Source: Sphingopyxis sp. (GTDB lineage Bacteria; Pseudomonadota; Alphaproteobacteria; Sphingomonadales; Sphingomonadaceae). From it: a DNA stretch of 64,000 nucleotides. Each line of letters begins with the position of its first letter. Within the stretch, counting starts at the first letter, position 1. The translations under genes and the position numbers were made by a program. The notes below the pieces were generated by a model. That model saw only the letters and a list, made by a program, of their open reading frames with translations, made no database searches and was not told where the DNA came from. This document shows, one piece after another, positions 54,253 through 63,028 of this stretch. The stretch covers positions 1 to 64,000 of the forward strand of contig JAGHZY010000007.1 of the NCBI GenBank assembly GCA_017745175.1. Direction: 5' to 3'.

Positions 54253-56214
54253 ATGCACCGACTGACCGCCCTGTTGCTCGCGAGCAGCCTGCCCTTCACC
54301 GCCACCGCACAGGATGCCGCCAGCGAAGCGACGCGTACCGCGCAGGCCGAGATCGCCAAACGCCTGCCGCTGGACGATCCGCGCGACGAGGCCAGCGTGA
54401 TGCGCGGCAAGCTTGCCGAAATTCCGGGCGGGGTGATCCAGAGTGCCGACGGCAAGATTGTTTGGGACCGGCGGCCGTACGAATTTCTCAACAAGGCCGA
54501 GACGCCCGATACGGTGAACCCGTCGCTGTGGCGGCAGGCGCGGCTCGACGCGGTGCACGGGCTGTTCGAGGTTGTACCCGACAAGATCTGGCAGGTCCGC
54601 GGCTATGACATCTCGGTGATGACGATCATCCGCGGCAAGACGGGATGGATTATCGTCGATCCCTTGTTGTCCGAAGAGGCGGCCGCCGCGAGCTGGAAAT
54701 TGTTCGCCGACACGGTCGAGGCGAAGAGCGGCAGGCTGCCGATCAGGGCGGTGATCTTTTCGCACAGCCACAGCGACCATTTCGGCGGCGTCGGCGGCAT
54801 CGTGAACCCCGAACGAGTCAGGGCGGAAAAGATCCGCATCATCGCACCGCACGGCTTTTCGGAAGAGGCGACGTCGGAGAATGTGCTCGCGGGCGGAGCG
54901 ATGGGGCGGCGCGCGCTCTACATGTTCGGCGCGATCCTGCCGCCCGGCGAGCGAGGGCAGATCGATACCGGACTGGGCCCGAAGCTGTCGTCGGGAACGG
55001 TCGGCTATATGGAGCCGACCGAGACCGTCGGCGAAAAGGGCGGGTCGCTGGCGATCGACGGGCTGGTTTTCGATTTCCTCGATGCTGGCAGCACCGAGGC
55101 GCCTTCGGAATTCGTCTTCTATGTACCCGCCTACAAGGCGCTGCATACGACCGAAGTCGTCACGCACACGCTGCACAATGTGCTGACCCTGCGCGGGGCG
55201 CAGGTGCGCGATGCGCTGCACTGGTCGAAGGTGATCGACGCGATGCTGCTGAAATGGGGCGGCAAGGCCGAGGTCGCGATGGCGTCGCACCATTGGCCGA
55301 CATGGGGTGCGGGCGAGGTATCTTCGCTGCTGGCGAACCAGCGCGATGCCTATCGCTATGTTCACGACCGCACGCTCTTTCTCGCGAACCGCGGCGCAAC
55401 CCTGCACGAACTCGCCGACCAGACCGCCGAGGCGCCGGTACAGGCGGCCGATTTCGCGACGCGCGGCTATTATGGCACGCTCAACCACGACATGAAGGCG
55501 GTGTATCAGCGCTATTTCGGCTGGTGGGACGGCAATCCGGCGAATTTCAACCCGCTTCCGCCCGAGCAATCGGCACCCAAATATGTCGCGCTCGCGGGCG
55601 GGGCGGAGAAGCTGCTCGCGGCGGGCAGGGCCGCGATCGCGGCAGGTGAATATCGCTGGGCGGCCGAGCTTTTGAACAAGCTCGTTTTCGCGCAGCCCGG
55701 CGACAAGGAAGCACGCGCAGCGCTCGCATCGGCGTATGACCAGCTCGGCTATCAGGCCGAGTCGGGCGCGTGGCGGAACTATTATCTCGCCGGCGCAGCG
55801 AGCCTGCGCGGCAATGCCGTCGAGGCATCGACGCGCAACGGGCAGAGCCGCAGCTTCGTCAGCGCAATCCCCACCGCGATCTTCTTCGATGCGCTTGCGA
55901 CGCGTTTCGACGCCGCGAAGGGCAGCGCGGTCAAAGGCACGTTCCAGTTCGTCCTGCCCGACAGCAAGGAGACGGTCGCGGTGGTCGTCGGCGGCGGGGT
56001 CGAATTCCCGCGCTATGGCGTGACCGATCCGGAGCCGACCGCAACGGTGACGATCGACCGCAAGATTCTCGACGAAGCGATGATGGCGCGCGCGCAATTC
56101 CCCGCACTGATCCAGTCGGGCGCGATCCGGATCGACGGCAACCGCACGGCATTCCTGCAATGGTTCGCGCTCCACCCGCCGGCGGACCCGCGCTTCAATG
56201 TGGTTGTGCCATGA
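54253..56214 (+). CDS. exported linear alkylsulfatase (SdsA/YjcS type)
   Basis: A 653-residue protein with a signal peptide (LTALLLASSLPFTATAQ). The metallo-beta-lactamase motif is HSHSDHFGG (171-179), with TTEVVTHTLHNVLTLRG and MASHHWPTWG as further zinc ligands. A dimerisation helix region and a C-terminal SCP2-like domain (KGTFQFVLPDSKETVAVVVGGG) follow, as in SdsA1. It hydrolyses primary alkyl sulfates such as dodecyl sulfate to alcohol and sulfate in the periplasm. A gggggag site precedes the ATG. Start ATG 54253 is preferred over one 5 bases earlier in another frame. Confidence 0.93.
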   Translation: MHRLTALLLASSLPFTATAQDAASEATRTAQAEIAKRLPLDDPRDEASVMRGKLAEIPGGVIQSADGKIVWDRRPYEFLNKAETPDTVNPSLWRQARLDAVHGLFEVVPDKIWQVRGYDISVMTIIRGKTGWIIVDPLLSEEAAAASWKLFADTVEAKSGRLPIRAVIFSHSHSDHFGGVGGIVNPERVRAEKIRIIAPHGFSEEATSENVLAGGAMGRRALYMFGAILPPGERGQIDTGLGPKLSSGTVGYMEPTETVGEKGGSLAIDGLVFDFLDAGSTEAPSEFVFYVPAYKALHTTEVVTHTLHNVLTLRGAQVRDALHWSKVIDAMLLKWGGKAEVAMASHHWPTWGAGEVSSLLANQRDAYRYVHDRTLFLANRGATLHELADQTAEAPVQAADFATRGYYGTLNHDMKAVYQRYFGWWDGNPANFNPLPPEQSAPKYVALAGGAEKLLAAGRAAIAAGEYRWAAELLNKLVFAQPGDKEARAALASAYDQLGYQAESGAWRNYYLAGAASLRGNAVEASTRNGQSRSFVSAIPTAIFFDALATRFDAAKGSAVKGTFQFVLPDSKETVAVVVGGGVEFPRYGVTDPEPTATVTIDRKILDEAMMARAQFPALIQSGAIRIDGNRTAFLQWFALHPPADPRFNVVVP

Positions 56215-56239
56215 TGGTCCGAAAGACTAACGGACGAGC

Positions 56240-56770
56240 ATGACCGACACGCCCGCCGCGCACCCGACCGATCCCTTCGATCCCGACGCCATCAACGCCG
56301 CCGAAGGTCTCGATCCGGTCGATCCGGCCTATACGCAGGTGCTGCGCATTGCGACGGCGCTCAATCTGATCCCGCTCGCGATCGGCGCGAGCATCTTCGA
56401 CGCACTGCTGATCCGCCACATCGACGGGCCCTATGGCCTCATCACCGCGCTCGCCTGGCTCGCCGCGGTCGTCATGATCGCGACCTTTCCGTCGCGGCGC
56501 GTGGCGCGCTGGGGGTACAGGATCGGCGAAGGACAGCTTCGTGTCGCGCGCGGATGGCTGTTCCGCACCGATACGATCGTCCCCTTCGTGCGCGTCCAGC
56601 ATATCGACGTCGGACAGGGGCCAATCGAGCGCTGGTTCGGCCTGTCGCACCTGATCGTCCACACGTCGGGCACGCACAACAGCACGGTGACGCTGCCCGG
56701 GCTGCACGCCGACCTCGCCGCCGCGATGCGCGAGACGATTCGCCGGCATATCCAGACCGATTTCGCATGA
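56240..56770 (+). CDS. PH domain membrane protein (YdbS-like)
   Basis: A 176-residue protein. Two membrane helices (ATALNLIPLAIGASIFDALLI and LITALAWLAAVVMIATF) are followed by a bacterial PH-like domain (YRIGEGQLRVARGWLFRTDTIVPFVRVQHIDVGQGPIERWFGLSHLIVHTSG). This is the YdbS half of the YdbS/YdbT pair. Function is unknown. It overlaps its partner by 4 bases (ATGA). A weak ggacgag lies upstream of the ATG. Confidence 0.88.
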   Translation: MTDTPAAHPTDPFDPDAINAAEGLDPVDPAYTQVLRIATALNLIPLAIGASIFDALLIRHIDGPYGLITALAWLAAVVMIATFPSRRVARWGYRIGEGQLRVARGWLFRTDTIVPFVRVQHIDVGQGPIERWFGLSHLIVHTSGTHNSTVTLPGLHADLAAAMRETIRRHIQTDFA

Positions 56771-58284
56771 ACGACGCCGTCGCCATAACGACAGCCGAAG
56801 CCGAACCCGACTGGCAGCGGCTGCATCCCGCGACGCTGGCGCTTGCGGTCGTCAAGCTGGGTCCGCGGTCGTTGCAGTTTCTGCCCGCGGTCGCGGCCTT
56901 GGGCTTTACCGGCAACTGGATCTGGATCGTCCCCGCGATCGGCGCCTTTTTGCTAATCTCGCTGGCCGCCGCCTGGTTCCAGTGGCTGCGCTTCCGCTTT
57001 CTTGTCGGCGGCGACGAGGTGGTGATCGAAAGCGGCGTGCTGTCGCGCCAGCATCGGACGATCCCGTTCGACCGCATTCAGGACGTCAGCATCGAACAGG
57101 GGCTGGTGTCACGCGCGCTCGGCATCGCCAAGGTGGGGTTCGAAACGGGCGCAGGCGGTAAGGAAAATGACGCGAGCCTCGACGCGATCGCGCTGGATTC
57201 CGCGCAGGCGCTGCGCACGACGATCCGAGCGCATCGCAGCGGTGAGGTGGCAGCACCCGTTGCAACCGCCGATGCGTCCGAAGCGCCTCCCTTCGTCGAG
57301 GACCGGCTGCTGTTCGCGATGACGCCGCGCCAGTTGCTGATCGCCGGCCTGTTCAACTTCTCGCTTGCCGCGCTGGCCGTGGTCGGCGCGGGCATGCAGT
57401 TTTTCGACGGGCTGTTGCCGTTCGATTTCAACGTCTTCAACCCGATGGACTGGATCAATATCGCCGAGGATTATGGGCTCGACCAATGGCTGCTCGCGCA
57501 TCGCTGGATCGCGGGGGTCGGCGCAGCGCTGTCGCTGCTGCTGATCGGCTTCGCGAGCGGGATTGCGACGATGTTTTTCGCCAACTGGGATTTCCGCCTG
57601 ACGCGCGAACCGCGCGCGCTGCGCCGCACGCGCGGCCTCACGACGCGCACCGACGTCGCGGTGCCAGTGAAGCGCGTGCAGGCGGCGATCCTCGTCACCG
57701 GCTGGTTTCGCCAGCGCTTCGGCTGGCACGAACTGCGCCTGCAGAGCCTTGCGAGCGACGGCGAGAAGGAGCGCGACCATCAGGTCGTGCCCTTCGCCAA
57801 GCTCGGCGAGATCGACCCGGTGCTAAGCGAAGTCGCGATCCGGCGCCCCGATGCCGGGCAGGCGTGGCAGCATAGCCACCGCATCGTCGCACTCGGGCCG
57901 ATCACCGGCGCTGTGTGCGCGACGATTGGCGGCGGGGTCGCACTGTATCTGGGCAATGAAGTCGGCGGGCTCGGGCTCGTCGCGGCGCCACTGATCGCGC
58001 TCATCGCCTTCTGGGCGGCGCGCTTCCATCGCTGGGCCGACCTCGGCGAACAGGTCGCGATCCGCCGCGGCGCGTGGAAACCCAAGATGACCTTGCTGCC
58101 GCACGCGTCGGTGCAGAGCGTCGACCTCAAGAGCGATTTCATCCTCCGCCCGCTGGGCCTCGCGACGCTCGTGTTCGGCGTGCCCGGCGGCAGTTCGCTC
58201 GCGACGCACGAGATTCCCGCGATCCCGCTCGCCGCCGCAATCGACCTGCGCACGCGCATCCTCGCCGCGAGAGCGCGGTCATGA
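56767..58284 (+). CDS. PH domain membrane protein (YdbT-like)
   Basis: A 505-residue protein with three bPH2 domains (RFRFLVGGDEVVIESGVLSRQHRTIPFDRIQDVSIEQG near 80; LTREPRALRRTRGLTTRTDVAVPVKRVQAAIL near 285; VAIRRGAWKPKMTLLPHASVQSVDLKSD near 420) alternating with membrane helix pairs. This is the YdbT architecture. It probably works in a complex with the YdbS-like protein. The start overlaps the previous stop, and the stop overlaps the recJ start (ATGA both times), so the three are one operon. Confidence 0.9.
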   Translation: MNDAVAITTAEAEPDWQRLHPATLALAVVKLGPRSLQFLPAVAALGFTGNWIWIVPAIGAFLLISLAAAWFQWLRFRFLVGGDEVVIESGVLSRQHRTIPFDRIQDVSIEQGLVSRALGIAKVGFETGAGGKENDASLDAIALDSAQALRTTIRAHRSGEVAAPVATADASEAPPFVEDRLLFAMTPRQLLIAGLFNFSLAALAVVGAGMQFFDGLLPFDFNVFNPMDWINIAEDYGLDQWLLAHRWIAGVGAALSLLLIGFASGIATMFFANWDFRLTREPRALRRTRGLTTRTDVAVPVKRVQAAILVTGWFRQRFGWHELRLQSLASDGEKERDHQVVPFAKLGEIDPVLSEVAIRRPDAGQAWQHSHRIVALGPITGAVCATIGGGVALYLGNEVGGLGLVAAPLIALIAFWAARFHRWADLGEQVAIRRGAWKPKMTLLPHASVQSVDLKSDFILRPLGLATLVFGVPGGSSLATHEIPAIPLAAAIDLRTRILAARARS

Positions 58285-60047
58285 GCGAGGCAGCACTCGG
58301 GATCACGCAGTCGATCAAGGGCCAGCCGTGGCACTGGCGGCGCGCGAGCGCCGACATGGCGACCGAGAATCTCGCGCCCGACGATCTCGTCACGCAATTG
58401 CTGCTCGCGCGCGGGGTGACGCGCGACGACCTCGACCGCCAGCGCACGCCGACCTTGCGCGGCTTCATGCCCGACCCGTCGCTGTTCCGCGACATGGATG
58501 CCGCCGCGGCGCGGCTCGCCGATGCGGTCGAGCGCAAGGAGGCGGTGACGATCTTCGGCGACTATGACGTCGATGGCGCGACGTCCGCCGCCCTGCTCGT
58601 ACGGCTGCTTCGCGGCCTCGGCCTGCCCGTCGGCGCCTATATCCCCGACCGGTTGATGGAGGGCTATGGCCCGTCGGGCGCCGCGCTGGTGAAGATCGGC
58701 GCGGCGGGGTCGAAGCTTGTCGTCACGGTCGATTGCGGCGCGCAGGCGTTCGACGCGATCGCCGAGGCCAGGGCGGCGGGGGTCGAGGTGATCGTTGTCG
58801 ATCATCATCAATGCGCGACGACACTGCCCGCGGCCTTTGCGCTGGTGAACCCGAACCGGCTCGACGAGGTTCCCGATGCCGCGATCCACGGCAATCTCGC
58901 CGCGGTCGGCGTCGCCTTCCTGCTCGGCGCGGCGTTGCTCCGCACCTTGCGCGCGCGCGGCTTTTTCGCGACGCGCGACGAGCCCGCGCTGATCGACCTG
59001 CTCGACCTTGTCGCGCTCGGCACCGTCGCCGACGTCGCGCGCCTCACCGGCTTCAACCGCGCGCTGGTGACGCAGGGGCTGAAGGTGATGGCGCGGCGCG
59101 GCAACACCGGCCTCGCTGCGCTGATGGACGCCGCGCGGCTCACCAGGCCGCCGAGTGCGAGCGACATGGGCTTTGCGCTCGGCCCGCGCATCAACGCCGG
59201 CGGGCGCGTCGGCAAGTCCGATCTTGGCGTGCGGTTGCTCACGACATCGGACCCGCAGGAAGCCGCCGACATCGCGGTCGAACTCAACCGGCTGAACGAG
59301 GAACGGCGCGCGATCGAGGCGGCGGTACTCGAACAGGCGATCGAGGCGAGCGCCGCGTGCGGCAATGCCCCCGTCGCGATCGTCGCCGGGCAGGGCTGGC
59401 ATCCCGGTGTGATCGGCATCGTCGCCGGGCGCCTCAAGGAACGGCTGCACCGCCCCGCCATCGTCATCGCGGTCGACCAGGACGGCACCGGCAAGGGATC
59501 GGGGCGTTCGATCAGCGGGGTCGACCTTGGCGCCGCGATCCTCGCCGCGAAGGAGACGGGACTGCTCGTCGCGGGTGGCGGGCACGCAATGGCGGCGGGG
59601 CTGACCGTCGCCGCCGACAAGGTCGATGCCTTGGGTGCCTTCCTCAACGACCGCCTCGCCGCCGACGTCGAGCGCGCGAGCGGCGACAAGTCGCTGCTGA
59701 TCGACGCAGTGCTCGCCCCGCGTGGGATCAGTCCGCTCTGGTGCGACGCGATCGAGAGCGCGGGCCCTTATGGTGCCGGCTGGCCCGCGCCGCGCGTCGC
59801 CACGGGGCCGGTGCGAATCGTCGAATCGGGAATCGTCGGCACCGACCATATTCGCCTGATCGTTTCGGGCGATGATGGCGCGCGCTTCAAGGCTGTCGCC
59901 TTCCGCAGCGCTGCGACCGAGCTGGGGCAGACCCTGCTCCACGCACGCGGACGCAAATTGTGGCTCGCGGGGCGCGCGAAACGCGACAACTGGGGCAACC
60001 AGCCGGCGGCGGAGCTGCATCTGGAGGATGCGGCCTGGGCCGATTAG
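58281..60047 (+). CDS. recJ: single-stranded-DNA-specific exonuclease RecJ
   Basis: A 588-residue protein with the DHH phosphoesterase motifs: FGDYDVDGATSAALL (motif I, 92-106), VTVDCG, VVDHHQ (DHH at 174-176), and LLDLVALGTVADVA. The DHHA1 domain has GWHPGVIGIVAGRL and GSGRSISGVDLGAAI, and the C-terminal OB domain follows. RecJ degrades 5' ends of single-stranded DNA in recombination and repair. The start overlaps the YdbT-like stop by 4 bases. Length is standard. Confidence 0.96.
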   Translation: MSEAALGITQSIKGQPWHWRRASADMATENLAPDDLVTQLLLARGVTRDDLDRQRTPTLRGFMPDPSLFRDMDAAAARLADAVERKEAVTIFGDYDVDGATSAALLVRLLRGLGLPVGAYIPDRLMEGYGPSGAALVKIGAAGSKLVVTVDCGAQAFDAIAEARAAGVEVIVVDHHQCATTLPAAFALVNPNRLDEVPDAAIHGNLAAVGVAFLLGAALLRTLRARGFFATRDEPALIDLLDLVALGTVADVARLTGFNRALVTQGLKVMARRGNTGLAALMDAARLTRPPSASDMGFALGPRINAGGRVGKSDLGVRLLTTSDPQEAADIAVELNRLNEERRAIEAAVLEQAIEASAACGNAPVAIVAGQGWHPGVIGIVAGRLKERLHRPAIVIAVDQDGTGKGSGRSISGVDLGAAILAAKETGLLVAGGGHAMAAGLTVAADKVDALGAFLNDRLAADVERASGDKSLLIDAVLAPRGISPLWCDAIESAGPYGAGWPAPRVATGPVRIVESGIVGTDHIRLIVSGDDGARFKAVAFRSAATELGQTLLHARGRKLWLAGRAKRDNWGNQPAAELHLEDAAWAD

Positions 60048-60085
60048 CGGCCGGCGAGAGCCGCCCGGGTGGCCGACCGAAACAG

Positions 60086-60109
60086 CCCTGCGCAATATTT
60101 TTGCGCGGG
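60086..60109. terminator. hairpin after recJ
   Basis: ccctgcgcaa and ttgcgcggg pair with one bulged t around a tattt loop. It lies 39 bases after the recJ stop. No T-run follows the stem, so termination is only probable. Confidence 0.4.
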
Positions 60110-60124
60110 CGTACGTCGCCATGC

Positions 60125-60153
60125 TTGACCGCACCGGAACGCACGTCTAAGGC
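60125..60153 (+). promoter_or_regulatory. probable promoter of the tRNA-Glu genes
   Basis: ttgacc (60125-60130) is close to the -35 consensus. A 17-base gap leads to taaggc (60148-60153) as a weak -10. It lies 19 bases before the first tRNA-Glu, a usual distance for a stable-RNA promoter. Confidence 0.4.
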
Positions 60154-60172
60154 GCCCGCTCACCGATCAGAC

Positions 60173-60248
60173 GGCCCCTTCGTCTAGCGGTCTAGGACGT
60201 CGCCCTTTCACGGCGAAAACACGGGTTCGAGTCCCGTAGGGGTCACCA
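60173..60248 (+). tRNA. tRNA-Glu (anticodon TTC)
   Basis: A 76-base cloverleaf: acceptor ggcccct paired with aggggtc, anticodon stem tcgcc/ggcga with loop ctttcac (anticodon TTC), T arm acgggttcgagtcccgt and an encoded CCA end. The D loop is one base longer than in the next copy. Confidence 0.95.
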
Positions 60249-60299
60249 TCGGTCACGGGAGCGGTCGGCTCCCCGTTTCATGATATCCCCGACCCTCAA

Positions 60300-60374
60300 G
60301 GCCCCTTCGTCTAGCGGTCAGGACGCGGCCCTCTCACGGCTGAAACACGGGTTCGATTCCCGTAGGGGTCACCA
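60300..60374 (+). tRNA. tRNA-Glu (anticodon CTC)
   Basis: A 75-base cloverleaf: acceptor ggcccct/aggggtc, anticodon stem cggcc/ggctg with loop ctctcac (anticodon CTC), T arm acgggttcgattcccgt and an encoded CCA. It reads GAG. The integrase remnant begins 165 bases downstream, so its 3' end is the likely attachment site. Confidence 0.95.
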
Positions 60375-60538
60375 ACATTCTCTCCCAGAGGATGTCAGGA
60401 AATACCATAACTAGCTGAATTCTGCGGATTTTCTGTGACATAAGTATCCCATATGGAGCGGCCGCGTGCCACCGGTTACCACCATCTGGATGGTGTATTT
60501 GATGGTAGCGCGACCCTCCCGAATCAGGAGGTACCATC

Positions 60539-61348
60539 ATGGCACTTACCGCGATTGCAATCAGGAACGCGAAGGGACGAGACAAGCCCTACAAGCTCAC
60601 CGACGGCGGCAGTCTATTTCTGTATGTGACGCCGGGTGGCCGTCGCTATTGGCGGATGAGCTATCGCCATTTCGACAAGCAGAAGACGCTGGCGTTCGGC
60701 GTCTATCCCGACACCGGCCTTGCCGAAGTCCGCGAGCAGCGCGATGCGGCCCGTAAAGTCTTGGCGCGGGGCGAAGATCCGGGCGCGCGAATCAGCTTGG
60801 AGAAGCTTGCGACAGCCGTCGCAGCAGCCAGCAGCTTCAAGGCTGTTGCCGACAAATGGCTGGTGAAATTCGAGCGCGAAGGAGGCTCCGCGGTCACCAT
60901 GAAGAAGAAGCGCTGGTTGCCGGGCTTCATCAACGATTCTATCGGCAAACGCCCCATCGCCTCGATCTCGGCACCGGAGCTTCTGATGATGCTCCGCAAA
61001 ATGGAAAGCAACGGTCGTTATGAAACGGCCAAGCGCCTCCGCAGCACATGTAGCCAGATTTTCGCTGCGCCATCGCCACGGCCCGAGCCGAGCGCAACAT
61101 TGCCGCCGACCTTCGCGGCGCCCGGATTGTGCCCCAGCCTGTCCACCGTGCCGCGATCACACTAGCGCCAGTGATGCAGGCGGCCTGCTACGCGCCATCG
61201 CGGCGTTCGAGGGCCACCCTTACACCAAGGTGGCCCCTTCGCCTGTTGCCGCATGTGTTCGTCCGCCCCGGGAGAGCTCCGTTTCGCCGAGCGGATCGAC
61301 TTCGATTTCGACAAGACGCTGTGGGTCATCCCGAAGCACAAGCCATGA
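60539..61348 (+). pseudogene. tyrosine recombinase/integrase (DUF4102 type), frameshifted and truncated
   Basis: The first 175 codons are intact: the arm-binding DUF4102 domain (IRNAKGRDKPYKLTDGGSLFLYV, YWRMSYRHFDKQKTLAFGVYPD) and the core-binding domain. At 61059-61062 a T is missing from a T-run and the frame slips. The true reading (FRCAIATARAERNIAADLRGA) continues in another frame. At least three more indels follow (near 61155, a C-run near 61232 and an extra A near 61274) before WVIPKHKP and a stop at 61346-61348. The catalytic R...HxxR...Y region is missing. It was an integrase of P4-like islands targeting the adjacent tRNA-Glu and is now dead. Confidence 0.88.
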
Positions 61349-61365
61349 AATTGATCGCGCTAGGG

Positions 61366-61509
61366 GTCGCCATTTGTCCGGGGATACGAGGTCGCCCTCG
61401 TTTTTGCGATCCTCATCGTCGATAAGGATGAACATCCGGCCATTTCGTGCTCGTCGATGATGTCCTCAATCGACGAAAGGGCGGGATAGCACCGCGTATC
61501 ACGAGACAT
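61366..61509 (-). pseudogene. ribB: remnant of ribB (3,4-dihydroxy-2-butanone 4-phosphate synthase), 5' end only
   Basis: From ATG 61509 the minus strand reads YPALSSIEDIIDEHEMAG. After a one-base deletion near 61437 it continues in the next frame as MFILIDDEDRKNEGDLVSP, the hallmark RibB N-terminal motif (DDEDRENEGDL). Homology stops near 61366, where integrase-derived sequence begins, so over 80 percent of the gene is gone. The fragment starts 6 bases after the ssuE stop, implying an original ssuE-ribB operon that linked an FMN reductase to flavin synthesis. Confidence 0.75.
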
Positions 61510-61514
61510 GGTCA

Positions 61515-62141
61515 TTACGGTCTCACATCAAGTGGCAGAGATGGGGCGTGGCAGGCTCGGATGGCCGCCGGTGACGGATTGGGATGTCCGAGTAGGTCAT
61601 GTCCCGGTTCGAGACCGAGGGCGGACCTGAAGTGATATGCCGCCTCGTTGAGCATCGCGCTTGTCGGCCCTTCTACCGTAAAGGCCTCACCGTCGATGCG
61701 GACATCGCCTTCGAGAACGAACACGCTCTGGATTATGTGACGCGCGCCCATCGATTGCAGAACGGGCCGAAAACCATAGTCGAGCGCCAGCACATGCGCG
61801 ACGCTGCCACCTGTAGCGCAGGGCAACACAACCTTCCCCGCGAGACCGAACTGAGGCAGGATGTCGAGGAATGACTTCAGAAGCCCGGAATAAGACGCTT
61901 TATAGATGGGTGTCGCGATCAGCACCCCCTGCGCGCGCTGAACCGCCTCGACGGCGTCTGCCATCAGCGGATCGGAAAGATCGCCGCGCAAGAGGGCTTT
62001 CGTCGGCAAGTCCCGCACCTTGAGATGGTGACTGACGAAATCTTCGCAAACGACATTGTCGAGCAGATGGTCCACGACACGGGCCGTCTTCGATGTCGGA
62101 GAAGGGCTGCCTGACACGGCCAGGATCAGTTTTTGTGTCAC
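61515..62141 (-). CDS. ssuE: NADPH-dependent FMN reductase (SsuE type)
   Basis: A 208-residue flavodoxin-fold protein. AVSGSPSPTSKTARVVDHLL is the FMN phosphate loop, and IATPIYKASYSGLLKSFLDILPQFGLAGKVVLPCATGGSVAHVLALDYGFRPVLQSMGA is the SsuE consensus. It supplies reduced FMN to a partner monooxygenase. In E. coli this is SsuD for sulfonate use, but no ssuD or transporter is in the window, so the partner may lie beyond the right edge. A truncated ribB follows 5 bases later. Confidence 0.9.
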   Translation of the reverse strand: MTQKLILAVSGSPSPTSKTARVVDHLLDNVVCEDFVSHHLKVRDLPTKALLRGDLSDPLMADAVEAVQRAQGVLIATPIYKASYSGLLKSFLDILPQFGLAGKVVLPCATGGSVAHVLALDYGFRPVLQSMGARHIIQSVFVLEGDVRIDGEAFTVEGPTSAMLNEAAYHFRSALGLEPGHDLLGHPNPSPAAIRACHAPSLPLDVRP

Positions 62142-62244
62142 ACATGACTCCCGGGGATTCCTGCTTTGAGGGCCGGCGAATCAGATCAAATTAACGAATT
62201 CAATCCGGTTCGGCCGAATCTCGAAACTGTATGAGAGGATATGA

Positions 62245-63024
62245 TCAGGTGCCCTTCCGCCTGGCGAATTCAGCGACCGCTTGCTTGAAATAGTCGGACT
62301 GGTTGACCATCGGCACCAAGTCGAGCTCGCGCTGCAGCACCTGTTCCAGTGACTGGGCACCCTCCGCATAGACTGATTTCGTCAGCGCGACGCTGAGCGG
62401 TGCAAGCGCGGCGAAGCCTGCGGCCGCGTTGCGTGCAGCTTCGAACGCGGCGCCGGGCGCACAGAGTTCGTCGGCCAGACCGAGGTCGACGGCCGAAGTG
62501 CCGTCGACCTCGGTGGGGACCATCAACATCCGCCGCGCCGCGATCGGGCTGATCCGCTGCTGCAGGCTCCACATGATGCCGAGATCGCCGATCAGGCCGA
62601 TCTTGCCGAAGGCTGTAATCAGCCGTGCGTTTTTGGCGACGACAAGATGATCGCAGGCGAGCGCGATCGAAAGCCCGCCGCCGGCAGCGATCCCCTCGAC
62701 CGCGGCGATCACCGGCTTCGGTCCGGCCGCGATTGCGCGAACAAGTCCGTGGACTTCCTTCATATTCTCACGTGTCGCATTGGCGGAGGGTGGTGCTGCA
62801 TCCGGGGCGATGCGCGAAAGGTCCGCGCCCGAACAGAAATGCGCGCCTTCGCCCGTCAGGATGATCGCGCGGCAGGCGTCGTCCTTGGCCAGAGCGCTGA
62901 TATGGGCGGTAAGATTTCGCCGCATGTCGGGCGTGAAGGCGTTGCGCCGCGCAGGGTTCGACAGGGTCAGGATCGCGATCGCGCCATCGCGATCGAGCGA
63001 GACGGCAGGTTCGGTGCTCGTCAT
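62245..63024 (-). CDS. enoyl-CoA hydratase/isomerase family protein
   Basis: A 259-residue crotonase: AILTLSNPARRNAFTPDMRRNL at the N-terminus, the oxyanion-hole segments FCSGADLSRI and GIAAGGGLSIALACDHLVVA, then FGKIGLIGDLGIMWSL, where the second oxyanion glycine and the usual Glu position (D in GDLG) lie. The replacement of Glu by Asp suggests hydratase or isomerase variation. It follows the amidohydrolase by 4 bases and is in the same operon. The substrate is presumably a CoA-linked intermediate of an aromatic or alicyclic route. Confidence 0.9.
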   Translation of the reverse strand: MTSTEPAVSLDRDGAIAILTLSNPARRNAFTPDMRRNLTAHISALAKDDACRAIILTGEGAHFCSGADLSRIAPDAAPPSANATRENMKEVHGLVRAIAAGPKPVIAAVEGIAAGGGLSIALACDHLVVAKNARLITAFGKIGLIGDLGIMWSLQQRISPIAARRMLMVPTEVDGTSAVDLGLADELCAPGAAFEAARNAAAGFAALAPLSVALTKSVYAEGAQSLEQVLQRELDLVPMVNQSDYFKQAVAEFARRKGT

Positions 63025-63028
63025 TGCT

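Noticed and set aside
60375-62244. A complete genomic island with attL and attR
   Set aside because: No second copy of the tRNA-Glu 3' end was found downstream; only a dead integrase remains.
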